The notes under the pieces: model-generated
Databases searched by the model: none
What the model saw: the letters and a program-made list of their open reading frames with translations, nothing else
What the model was told of the DNA's origin: nothing
Shown: in pieces, positions 1 to 10,600 of the stretch
Numbering within the stretch: position 1 is the first letter of the stretch
Layout of the letters: every line of letters begins with the position of its first letter
DNA from: Lepidodermella squamata
Lineage: Eukaryota; Gastrotricha
Direction: 5' to 3'
Length of the DNA stretch: 64,000 nucleotides
NCBI GenBank assembly: GCA_047495785.1
Contig: JBLDXI010000033.1
Location: 2,232,001 to 2,296,000, forward strand
Made by a program: the position numbers and the translations under genes

Positions 1-1200
1 TAATTAAACACAACCCGATGTAACCTCCCGTTTATCACCATCAGGCCGCCACCCGATGCCATATCAAATCGATCAAGTGTGATCGTCCTGAAGCTAGCGC
101 ACCTGTAAGTTGATGAAATTCGATGATGAAACATTCATTCAAATTGTTCCCAATGTTAGGGTGTCGTTTACTATCAACGCCGAATGTAAACGCAATTAAT
201 CAACAACTCCGTTCTTCATTCACATCGTCGAGTGCCTTCCTTCATCTACTACGTTGGAAAAAGAGACATTTTTTTCGTAGAAATTTTATTCTCTCATTTA
301 TATAATAGCAATCTAGTTTTATAAATCGCTATTACCCCGCCTGGTTCTGTGGCTACTGGTTGATTTATTCGAATTGATGGCTCGGCTTTTCGTGAAATTT
401 TTTGATTTTCGAGCTACGCCTTTCAATTGTTTTAGTCAACAAGTGGCCGATATGACAGTGGCAAAAAATTCAACCGAAATGTCTTTTATGTGGGCTTGGC
501 TGTTTTTCGACGGCGAAAAACGTTAATTTATTGCAAAGTTTTCGCGCAATGATCTCAACTTTGTGCAATAGTCTGACTCAATAATTGTTCTCATCCATGG
601 TCATTTGCTTCAAAAAATTCATCTATCGAGCTATTACTACTCATCATGTGATTATTGTGCTCATTTATCGGCTGTCGAATTTGCAACAAGTTCAAAGCCT
701 GCCTTTGTTCTACTATATCTGAATTTGCTCCAATGACATCTGCGAACTGCGCTTTTCACGTTTTTTAAACAAGTTATACGCGCTCAGAAAATCTGCTCAT
801 TTTTATGTGTTGTCGAGAGATGCGATCCCTTTTTCGGAATTTAATGCAAGAAAAAGCTCGCATCTATAAAAAAATTATAGTAAATTCAAGTGTTGTGTGC
901 GTTTTACTCTTATGATATATCTATATAACGGATTGTATATCGATTGATTGATTATTTACTATTTAAATTTTTATTTAAAACAATGCAATAATGTTAATTA
1001 TTGTCATAATTACGTACTTGAGCTATATAAAATATGGCGTTGATAAAACAAAATAAAAGTGTCGTTGCAAAATATCTATCGACTTTTACTCATGAGTCAA
1101 ATTAAAAAATTCAAATTTTCCAATGAAAGCATGAACTTTATTAGAACTAAAAGCTCACTTTAACACTTTGAGGCAACTTTTGCATAAATGTATCTGTTTG
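1..1200. other. intergenic, AT-rich
   Basis: No reading frame with coding character, RNA gene or clear repeat was seen. A reverse-strand AATAAA near 1137-1143 probably serves the minus-strand gene that ends at 1201. Confidence 0.5.
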
Positions 1201-1662
1201 CTAGAAATTGAAGGAGCCGGTTAATAGCAACAGGCTAGCAACAGCGACTATGAGTTTGATGTTTGAAACTTTAGTAAAGGAGGCATTGCAAAAATCTGTT
1301 TGGCAGCACCGGCATTCGTTGATTATTTCGAAATTTTTCTTGAAATTGCGCTCAGCGTCCCGGCGTAAACTTCGGCATGACTCATCGCACAGCCAAATGG
1401 ATGACGAAGCTGAGAAGCATGTGTACAGCGGCAACGGGGGTGGTAGAGCGGCTGATGAATGCGACGGGCTTCGGCTGGTTCGGACAACGCGGCAAACGCT
1501 ACAACCGCGCATTTCCAACTTGTGAAAAGGACCCTGTTGGTTGGTGCCAATGTAGCACATAATGCCGCTGTGTTTGGTTGGAGATGCGGGGCTAAGGTGG
1601 CTGAAAATCAGCGCCGAAAGGAGTAGGATATCGCAAATCCCTCTAGATTTTAGCTTGCTCAT
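1201..1662 (-). CDS. Ly6/three-finger-like secreted protein, first of a tandem pair
   Basis: This is a single-exon frame of 153 residues. It has an N-terminal hydrophobic signal peptide, a CYIG start to the mature domain, paired cysteines (CSVC, TCFSA, CDESC) and the closing pattern ECRCCQTDFCNAS. A hydrophobic C-terminal tail (about residues 132-150) fits a GPI-anchor signal. CCxxDxCN is the hallmark of the Ly6/uPAR and nematode ET-module fold, whose members are extracellular binding or receptor-modulating domains. The protein to its right (2218-2703) shares the cysteine layout and tail, so the two are tandem duplicates. The specific ligand is unknown. The ATG at 1662 is followed directly by the signal peptide. 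Confidence 0.75.
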   Translation of the reverse strand: MSKLKSRGICDILLLSALIFSHLSPASPTKHSGIMCYIGTNQQGPFHKLEMRGCSVCRVVRTSRSPSHSSAALPPPLPLYTCFSASSSIWLCDESCRSLRRDAERNFKKNFEIINECRCCQTDFCNASFTKVSNIKLIVAVASLLLLTGSFNF

Positions 1663-2217
1663 TTAGGATCAAGAATCAGCATTACTTCTACCGCTTTTCG
1701 CGACGATTAAAGCGATAGACGATATGAAACTGTTTCTTGTATAGGAGAGAAAGTGGAAAGATGTCCCGAATTATTCAAGCAGTAATGCGATAACAACGCA
1801 TGTTCGGCAGCAGACACTAAGATTTTATTGCGCGCCGATCGATAGCGAGGGCGTTTTTTGTTAAAACTCGCGTTATTATCGCAAAAATGATACTTACTGG
1901 TAAAAATAGCGATGATTACTGCCCTCATCATGTCATCTTATCAATAACAGCGCCTGGATACTCATTCGGCGGTGCATGAATATTTTGTCATGGTATAGCC
2001 ATGGTATAGGATCCACTATAAGCAATTTTTTGCGGTCAGTTCTCTAAGTAAAGCGCCAAAGCAGAGATTATTTTTCCCAAAAATGCTGTTAAGATTTTTT
2101 CTTTCGGTTTATTCCCGTTCCTTTTTAACCCGAATCTGACTCCCCGGTTTAATTCTGTTGTAATATGATTGTTTGGCCCATCGGAAAATAGGCGGAATTT
2201 TTTCGCGATAATTATGT
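1663..2217. other. intergenic between the two Ly6-like genes
   Basis: No credible gene was seen. A 74-codon minus-strand frame at 1707-1931 lacks any recognisable motif and is treated as chance. Confidence 0.4.
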
Positions 2218-2703
2218 TTATTGAATGCTATAAACACGCGCCGCAAAAATTGACAGTAAAATTACAGTAAACATTACTGTTTTATTTACAATAGCCGAAA
2301 AGGCTGAGTTGCATAGATCGGTAGAACAGCATTTGCATTCGTCGATAACATCGGTAGCCGGGGATGTATCGCGAAGAATTTGACAACTTTCCATGCACAT
2401 GTTGAAATCGGCATTCGCCGAGAAACAAGTGTGAAAGGGTGTTGGCCCGTAAGGATCGCGGATTTTTTTCGGCCTTCGGAAGAACGATTCGAGCATGCCG
2501 CCGCCTGATGTATCCTCGTCGTCGTCGTCAATGGCAATAGGCTGTTTTTGTGGTAGTTTACGCCGCCAAACTATTCGGCAAACACCGCACCTGGTTTGCT
2601 CGACCAGTTGCGGGTTTCTCCGTAAATCATAGCCGACGTAGCACTTGATAGCGAATGTCTCGCTAGTTTTTAGGAGAATTAAAATGAACGGCAAAATGAA
2701 CAT
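2218..2703 (-). CDS. Ly6/three-finger-like secreted protein, second of a tandem pair
   Basis: This single-exon frame of 161 residues begins at an ATG. It has a signal peptide (residues 1-18), KCYVG at the start of the mature domain, CGVC, TCFSA and CMESC, the terminal CKCCSTDLCNSA motif, and a hydrophobic tail suited to GPI anchoring. A loop insert with an acidic run (DDDDED) and basic stretches lies between the second and third cysteine groups; this is the least conserved part against the neighbour at 1201-1662. The TAA stop lies inside an AATAAA hexamer, so the stop codon and a possible polyadenylation signal overlap. It is probably a GPI-anchored extracellular protein; its partner is unknown. 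Confidence 0.78.
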   Translation of the reverse strand: MFILPFILILLKTSETFAIKCYVGYDLRRNPQLVEQTRCGVCRIVWRRKLPQKQPIAIDDDDEDTSGGGMLESFFRRPKKIRDPYGPTPFHTCFSANADFNMCMESCQILRDTSPATDVIDECKCCSTDLCNSAFSAIVNKTVMFTVILLSIFAARVYSIQ

Positions 2704-3354
2704 CGCGAAGAGGCCTATTTCATCGGCTGAATCATTTATACTGGAAGAAAGGATTTATTGTTCGGTCGGAAATCTGACTAGCATCGATTAAGAAGCTTCG
2801 GTTGAATAGCTTGACGCTTCACACCTGTATCTGTAATGCTATATGAATGGTATATGAAATTGCAGCGAAAGAAAAACAATAATTAAATTATTTAGCTATT
2901 TCGCCTTTGTCATAAATTCGAGCGAAAAGAGCATGCAGCGTCAAAGGAGTTTTACGCACCAGAAATTGAATTATGAAATCGATGGCATAGCGAGCGAGGA
3001 ACAGTTCCGTTTTCATCCACGCGTGCGTTTCCAAGTTCAGAAACTGCCTCGGCTTATTATCTGACTTGGAATCTTCCGAGCTGCTTCATTAATGATCATT
3101 TGTTCACGCAGAAAACAGTAAAAACGGCTATTCTGGAATAGATAAGTGAGCCTATTTCCAATTTATTTTTAGCTTTCGAGTAGTAATGATGGCAGTCGGT
3201 GATTATTTCGAAACAGAAAAACCTGCCCTAAACATGCATGTTATCCAACTCGGCGATACATCAGTGGCGCGTTCAGTAAAGATTGAACATAAATAAATGA
3301 GAGGAAATGGCGATATATTTGAAGGTGCCCATGTAAACGAGCTCTTATTTCGGC

Positions 3355-3378
3355 ATATATATATATATATATATATAT
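3355..3378. repeat. (AT)n microsatellite
   Basis: Twelve uninterrupted AT units. Confidence 0.95.
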
Positions 3379-4191
3379 GGGCAGTTCATATAGTCTCACC
3401 GTCGATGCGCAGTATTCTGTATTTTTAAAGACAGGAGTGGGAAGCGTGTTTATAATATCAGAGGGTATTTTTGTTCCAAAGTTTGTATATTCTTGGCTGG
3501 AAGGCTTCCAAGTATTGCATATTGTCTATTGCCTTCAACCCCGTTTCCTGTGAAGATTTACCTCAAATTATTAAAAAGGACGGGTTTTCACCTCGAAGCA
3601 ATAAAGACAATGAGTAAGATTTTTACTCGGCAAGTGCATATTCCTAAATAGTTGTTCATTCAGCCATCAGCCATTATACTAGCAGTTTATGCTGAATTAT
3701 CGAACAAATTGATGATTGGACTAGAAATTGCCAACTGATTCCGGATATTTCGAGCACTTTTCTTGTCAGGTGATTTATTTGAGTTTTGCAGCCTTATTCC
3801 ATAAGAAAGCAATTTAGAGGAAAATGAATGCCAATTTTTATTCCGCGAAACCTCACCCAAAAGACTCATAACACGACTATGCAGAGTGAACGCACTTATT
3901 TGAAAGCCGCAAATCCGCATGGGCTACTTAGCGTTGATTTGGGTAGGATTTAGGACAATAATCGTTTCAATTTGTTGTACCAAGTTAAATTTTTGTAAGC
4001 CACCTTTGAACAAAGCCAAATCCAAGCAAGGCAAAGAAGAGCCGAAGGGTTGAAAATTCAACAGGATTCCATGAAGTTTGACATTCGCTCTAGATTGAAT
4101 TGATTTATTTTATTTTTGCTTCTGGATTCTCGATCTCTTATTCATAATAGTTCATAATAAATAAATGATTTCTTGGAAATTCATAAATTTT

Positions 4192-4197
4192 TTTATT
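4192..4197 (-). terminator. polyadenylation signal of the channel gene
   Basis: Reverse-strand AATAAA located 12 nt after the stop codon of the Cys-loop channel gene, so the 3' UTR would be very short. Confidence 0.6.
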
Positions 4198-4208
4198 GAA
4201 CGGAATTT

Positions 4209-6346
4209 TTACTCCACGATAACATAGCTGTCCATTGAACCAAGGTCATAGTCGAAGTAGTACTGTTGAAGCGAAGGAATTATCGCAAAGATAATGATAG
4301 GACTAGAAATGTTGAAAATTAGCATGGCGTACAGAACGACTTTGTCCAACAGCATGCTAAATTGCAGCCACGCTTCCTTTCTCTCAGCAGCCGTTGGACC
4401 TACAGGGGGAGCTGGAGTAGGAGGTTCAATTAAGGGAGGAGTCGGCGGGAGACTTGGGGTGGAAGCTTCGCTTAAACTTTCCTTGCTATCGGCAAAAGCA
4501 ACTTCACTTGGAGTTTCCTGCACAGGCGTTCCGGCTTCAACGATTTCTTTCAGGTGCAGGACAACATCACGCTGGCTTCGGACCATTTTTTCAAGTTGAA
4601 TAAGTGCATCTTGCCGGTCCAGTTCCGAGTCGCGAGGTAGCACTTGCCTTGTACTGGGTCGTACCACTTGTCTTGTACTTGGCAGCAAAGGCCTGGAGCA
4701 TTCAGCATCGCCGGCGACAGTTTTTCTCTTGCGCAATTCACTTTCAGCTAATAAATTTGTTGCATCTGTTGCGTCTGAAGATAGGCTGGTTTTAGCAGGC
4801 TTCGGCGGCTTTCCGACGTCTAAGAAGAACGCATGCAGCATTCTTTTAAGGTTCGGAATAATCCAACGTGGAACTCTGTACCACACGTGCATCTGCAAAT
4901 TCCAAGGCTAGAAAATGGGACAATCTATCAAAAAGGTTGGACTTGCATTTAAAAAAGTGACCAACATCGAAATCAACAGATTGTGGCTAAGAATCATCAA
5001 GTAGATCTCTGAAAAATTGAGCAACTTCGATCTTGAGTTAAGTTCTCACAACTCATCTTACGCATCAAAGTCACTCCCTCGCTTGATTTCGGAAGCTGCG
5101 AAGCCAAAGAACCTTGGAGAAAGGTCGACGCGATGAACATTGAGGTAAGTAGCGTCATTCGAGCTGGATGCTCGACCGGCAAGGTGTGGCTGAATATTTG
5201 AAGTATAGACATCATCGCACTTGGAAAAATGAGCATGACGCAGTAGTAGAGATATTTCCGGCGAAAATAGAAGCGAAAACTCATAGTTGAAAACACCTGA
5301 TCGTCATAAGTCATGTTGCCCTTCGTTACTCCGTAAAACTTCAAGTCCCTATGAATTTCACCTCAGATCAATTTAGAGCTTTAAATTTGTTTATTATCTC
5401 ACCATTGATGGTTTTGATAGTAATCGCTCATGTCGATTGGCTCAGGATCCCAAGGTTCAATGGACAAATATTGCCTGGGGTAAACCCAAGATTCAAAGGA
5501 TAATTGGCACTGCTGCCTGAATAACAGGATCAAACTCTCAAATTTGAATCATAGATTTGTTTCAATAGCAAACCAGTCAAAGGGAAAATAAGACAGCACA
5601 ATGTTGCATCGGGTCGAAAATCGGCCGTTTGGGAAATATCTTGAATATAAATTCAACTATTCATTTTTTTCTGAAATTTGCCGGTGAATTTATTTACCCA
5701 ACTTCACCTTCGTTGTTTATCTCGACAAAAGCTGGTTTACGAGATATTTGATACGGATCCGGACTGATGGAGCGTAAATCAGTATAAACAGAGCGAAATT
5801 CAAGAGAGAACATGCCTGTTCACATTTGCAATATCTGGCAGCCAGATATCTGAGCTTGGAAAAACAATCCATGATAGATTCTTGAACTCTTCAGGTGACC
5901 ATTGTAGAAAATCATCGTGCCATTTCTGAAACCAAACCAGCTTAATTTTTTTGTAAAGGTTACGTAGAAATTACGATTTTCAAGCAACCACTAGTGTGCA
6001 TTGTTTGATCTTTCTCGATCTGTTGGTAATTTCTGATTTAAGAGACAGATTTATGGTTTGACTCTCAACTTACGATTTCTTCGATATTTTTAATACAAAT
6101 GCCAAGTTTTACGTCAACCGACTTGCGATGGTCTACAACTGGTCTCACGCTTTTCTTGTACCTGCCAGGGGCAAACAGCCTAGCATGCAGCAAATGCTCG
6201 GCCGATTCAAGGTGGTAAGGTTTCACACTGCTGTTCGTCCTTGTAAGTGGCTTCGGCCGCACCTCTTGATCACCCTCCGCCGCAATAGAAATCTCGGCAA
6301 TGATTAAAAGCAAGCATGTTTTCCATATTAACCCCATAACTAGCAA
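4209..6346 (-). CDS. Cys-loop ligand-gated ion channel subunit (lgc-like)
   Basis: Nine exons give 568 residues: 6346-6074, 6019-5975, 5925-5816, 5763-5698, 5639-5574, 5516-5403, 5348-5062, 5008-4947, 4892-4209. All junctions keep frame. The protein has a signal peptide, then a ligand-binding domain with the QTM...KW and WLPDI blocks and a canonical Cys-loop (two Cys 13 residues apart around YFPFDW). Next come SFESWVYP, M1 (KYLYYCVMLIFPSAMM), M2, M3 (exon 8), a long cytoplasmic loop rich in Ser/Pro, and M4 (ALFNISSPII-like segment near the C-terminus, about residues 525-545). The segment before M2 reads HPARMT; the PAR triplet marks anion-selective members. The loop-C region lacks vicinal cysteines. 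Exons 3 and 8 end at GC rather than GT (GCATGT, GCAAGT). The channel acts in the plasma membrane of excitable cells; the ligand cannot be predicted. Confidence 0.9.
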
Positions 6347-7665
6347 CTTGGCAGAAATAACTCATGTTTTTGGCCTGAAGAGCGTGATGTTAGCTGTTTT
6401 AGCGCCCACTACTTTAGATATCACCCTCATGATAACGCCAGTAATTAGTGTCCTCAATGCTTTCATTTTGTGTTGATAAGCTATAGCGTCAAGTTTTCAT
6501 CTCCGCATATGCTGTGGGATTTGTGACTGATATGTGCGGGATAATAACACCGTCGCCCCAAGGCAACAGCACACCAAAGGCGGCAATTAAACTGGCGCTG
6601 CTGTTTGTCAGGTAAAAATGAAGAACACCGGCGGCCGGATTTATCGCTTTTCAGCGCGACTGATCAGTGCATCGGGGTGGAATAATCTCGAACGCTGCTG
6701 CAAGTGAACATACACACAAACAGGCGCGCGACTGTTTAATGATGAGCTTCAATGGCAGGAGGCGCGCCGTTGTCCAAGGTGTATACAATTAACGGATTAG
6801 AAACGCCACAACTTGCCAAGCGGCAGAAAGGCGCCGCAAACGGCGAGCCGCGTGGCCTGCCCTGCTCACCTGAGCCACTGCACAGATAGCAATTATCAGC
6901 TTCATGCGCATGGTATCTTGCTTCATCGTAGTCATACCCTAAGCCCAGCGTCAAAAAGGCCGACACATATGTTTCGATAAAACTTGTCAACTTTAATCCG
7001 AAAACTCAAGAGAAGAGACATCATAGAATTGATGAGATACATAAAATGATAATAATAATTATTACAATATTTGTGTATTATCGTACATCTATTATTCGTA
7101 CGCGGTGTTCGATCATTCAAATAATAATGACAAATCGATGCCTGATATACACAAATCGCGGCTAGTAGCAGGTGTTTTAATAAGACTTATTGTTTTACAC
7201 ACCAGAATAGAAATTTTTTCGAGAGGAGGGTTCGTTGCGAAGAAAGATAACAACATCATGTTAATATGCCGAGAGACGAGACAGTGGTAGTTTCACTTTT
7301 TAAAATGATAGTAATAAAATTTGTTCCAACACGACCGCACAGACTAGTAGAGTCAACATGTTGACGATTATTCAAATAACGATGAAAAAGTTCACGAGAC
7401 ATTTCTGTACAAAATTTGTTCTTCTTTGTAGTTTGCAGGACCAAAAAAAATTGGGAACGATAAAATATAATTATTTATATCGAATAAGAATTTTTCTTGC
7501 ATTTTATTGTACATTTTTTTTACAAGAGCGACGAGATAAAACGACGACACGTTTATTGTTAAGACCGAATTGCACGACACTACTGTATAATATCGACGCA
7601 TCAGGGTGGCACAAACTGGCTGCTGCTGATGATGAGGATTGATCGACGACGACTAATATATGGAA
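6347..7665. other. intergenic between channel gene and Tbx2
   Basis: It contains the 5' flank of the channel gene and the 3' end region of the T-box gene. A reverse-strand AATAAA lies near 7551. No further gene is supported; an 84-codon minus frame at 6736-6990 has no recognisable domain. Confidence 0.45.
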
Positions 7666-10600
7666 TTAAGGTAGATGCTTGCCGGCTGCCACCAGTTTCA
7701 ACAACTCGGCCTGCCAGTTGGACGGCGGCGCCACCGGCGATGGCGGCGTCATAGTGATGGTCGACGATGAGTTGAACGAATTGCCTGATCCTGAGCCGGT
7801 GCTATCGACCGGGGTGCCTGGAACTTGCTGCTGCTGTTGTTGTTGGGCTAGTAGCAAGTTCCGCGCTAAGACCGACAAAAGTGGTGATGATTCAAGTAGA
7901 TTCGCCGCCGATTTTTGGTTGTTGGCAAGTGACGAGTTGGAACGCGCCGGCGGCTGGTTCGACGCCGACGCCGAGCTGGCGCCGGGCGATGGCGCCGATT
8001 TCGAAGACGCGCGGTCGTTCAGCTCTTCCTCCGGCTCGTCTTTCCCGCCCGTGCTGTCCGCATTCGCATTTTCATCGTCTACGTCAACGTTGTTCGAGTT
8101 GTTTTGCACCGAGCCGGCGTTCGAGTTGGACGCGGTCGACGAGGCGCTGCCGCTTGCTCCGTTTTGGTTCGATTGTTGTTGCGCGTAAATCGCTGAGAGT
8201 AAGTTGGTTAGCAGCGAAGAAGGGTCGCCCGAGTTGGTTGGCACCTGCGGCAATTCGAGTTGCGGCGGCGGCGTCGCAGATCTTTGCCGTTTCTGCGGCG
8301 AAACTTGTTGCTGGAGATTGTTGAGAAGTTGCGCCGCTGCTGATCGCTGCTGTTGTTGTTGCTGATTGCCGATAAGATTTTGGAAGTGAGATTGCCAGAG
8401 GTTGAAGAGAAGTGGGTTGGGCGCGTCGCCGCCAGCGCCTGGTAACAACCCGGGCGGGCTTTGGAGGAAGGACGCGAGGCCGGGCGGCGCCTGCGCGAGG
8501 TGAAGCGACGCGAGTGGGTCGAGCGGCGAGTTGGCGCCATTTGCCGCAGCGGCGAGCGCGCGCAGTTGCGGCGATCCGCTGCCCAGCCACGACTGGATCA
8601 GCAAATCACGCGCAGACTGTGACTGTTGCTGCGCGAGTTGCTGTTGTAGGAAGGGTAGCATAGCCGCCGGGTTCGTCGCCGCCTGATTCCGGCCCCAAAG
8701 CGAGGAGAGTAGATTAGCAGCGCCGAGCGGACTGCCCGGGCGGTGCGGGAGGTGTCCGGCTTGTAGCCCTGCTAACAACGGGTTCGGCTGCTGACCGCCG
8801 CCGAACATACCGCCCAGGCCTGCTAGGTTTTGTTGAAGCAACAACGCAGCTGCTGCTGGGTCGCTGGCCATGTTTTGGAGCATCGACTGGTGCAGGCGGG
8901 CTGCGGCCATGTTCTGCGCCGCCGCCATGTTGGCTCCACCCGATAAGTTGGGACGCTTCGCCGGCGGGCCGTGGTCGGCGTCGACATCCAAACACACGTC
9001 GTCGTCATCGTCATCATCACCTGCATGTGAAGACCCTGAGCTGGGACTTGATGCGCCATTTCGGCTCATCATTCCACCACTGCGTTGGCAACGGGCAACC
9101 TCCTCCAATAGCAGACGCCTGGAAAATTATGAAATATTAGAAATTTGTTTATAAGTGTATTTCTTTCTCTTCAATTTTTGCCCTTATTTCTTTTGGTTTT
9201 TTCAGTGGGTTCAGATTACTGCGACAGGTTAGTTCATATTAGCTAAATAATGTTGCCACCGGATTTGGCTTCTGTTTGTAATGATGGCTGCGAGTGTGGC
9301 AACCGAAAATATTTGCTCAGCAATCACGCTGCAACGTCGATGAGGCGATGTCGTCAAATTACCTTCTGGCGACAGATTGATTGGGAGCCGCCGCCGCCGC
9401 TGCCGCCGTTGCGCACACGCCTGTTTGCTTGCGGAGTAGGCGCAGTCGATGCGTGCGCGAATTTATGCGCCGAGGCGCGGCTCGCGGCGGCGGCGGCAGG
9501 CGCGCGCTTCGAGAGGACGACTGCGCTCTTTTCCGCCGGTAATAAAACCAGCAGCGATTTGTACTACAATATCAACACGATTAGCTGATGATAGGAGCTG
9601 GCGGCTCTATTGACACCGGAACAGTTACGCCGCGCGCGCAAAATCGGCGCGGGTGACATGGCGGCGCGTTGTTGTCGCGCAAACAGCGATTGGAAATCAC
9701 ATCGCATTTGTATTCGGAACCTACTTTCATCCTCTTTATCTATCCATCAATCTCAGTCATCGATATTTTTGCGAGAACCGAGGAGAGGCGGGGAGAGAGA
9801 GAGAGAGGCCTAATAATCAAATATTTGACTTCGCGACAAAAGGCTGTACGCAATTGAATGCGCGCGCCAGCGCAAAAAGCGCGCCCACTGATAACGGCGC
9901 GGCGCTCAAGTCAGTTGGTGGGTCAACGGCGCCGCTAAACGTGCCCAATCGAGTTAGTTACACCAACCGCATCATATCGCATGGCGTTCAAGTAGCCTCT
10001 CGACAACTTTATTGCATTATCTAGGCCTCGCTGCGACGCGCGCAGTTCTCCCCGCTCGCCTAACTTCGTTTGCGAGGCAGCGCGGCGCCACGAGAGCGCC
10101 TTTATTGGCACCATTATCACCAGTCAACAACCAAGCAACACGCCCTCCCCCGAGGTTGTCGATGCGCTCGGCGCCTAATTTGCCGTCTGCCAGCCGCTAA
10201 TCACCACGACGACCGCTAATCACCGCGCGGCGCAAATCGCATCACGGCGCAGCGACGACGACGACGACGACGACAACGAAGGAAGGGCGGACAAAAAAAT
10301 CGGGCACGTTTTTTTTTGCCTGATGCGTGATGTGTGCGTGTTTCGCCTTCGTGCGCCTCTTATCCGGCCTAGCTGTTTCGGATTACGGCGTTATTCTCGC
10401 TGTCAGCTATTGATGATGAGCGGGAAAGACAAACATATAAACAAGTAGTGGGTAATAAAACGCGGTGTTCAACGTCGGTGGAGCGCGCCGGGCGCAGCCG
10501 CCGCTGACAGCGCCGCGCCGCCTGAGAGCAACTAGTCGTCGCGCCGGAGTAGGAGAGAAAACATCTTCAGAAATTCGAACCTGTCTGGTGGCGACCTGCC

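Larger units (their letters stand above)
2704..4208. other. intergenic
   Basis: No gene is supported. It holds a short AT dinucleotide repeat (3355-3378) and, at its left-facing end, the 3' signals of the channel gene that stops at 4209. Confidence 0.45.

Noticed and set aside
6736-6990. 84-codon minus-strand frame with a CYLC motif
   Set aside because: No family match, no supporting exons, and overlap with a larger set of chance frames.
7679-8663. Plus-strand frames of 80-170 codons opposite the Tbx2 last exon
   Set aside because: They are antisense shadows of the GC-rich, low-complexity coding exon; no domain, start context or splice signals.
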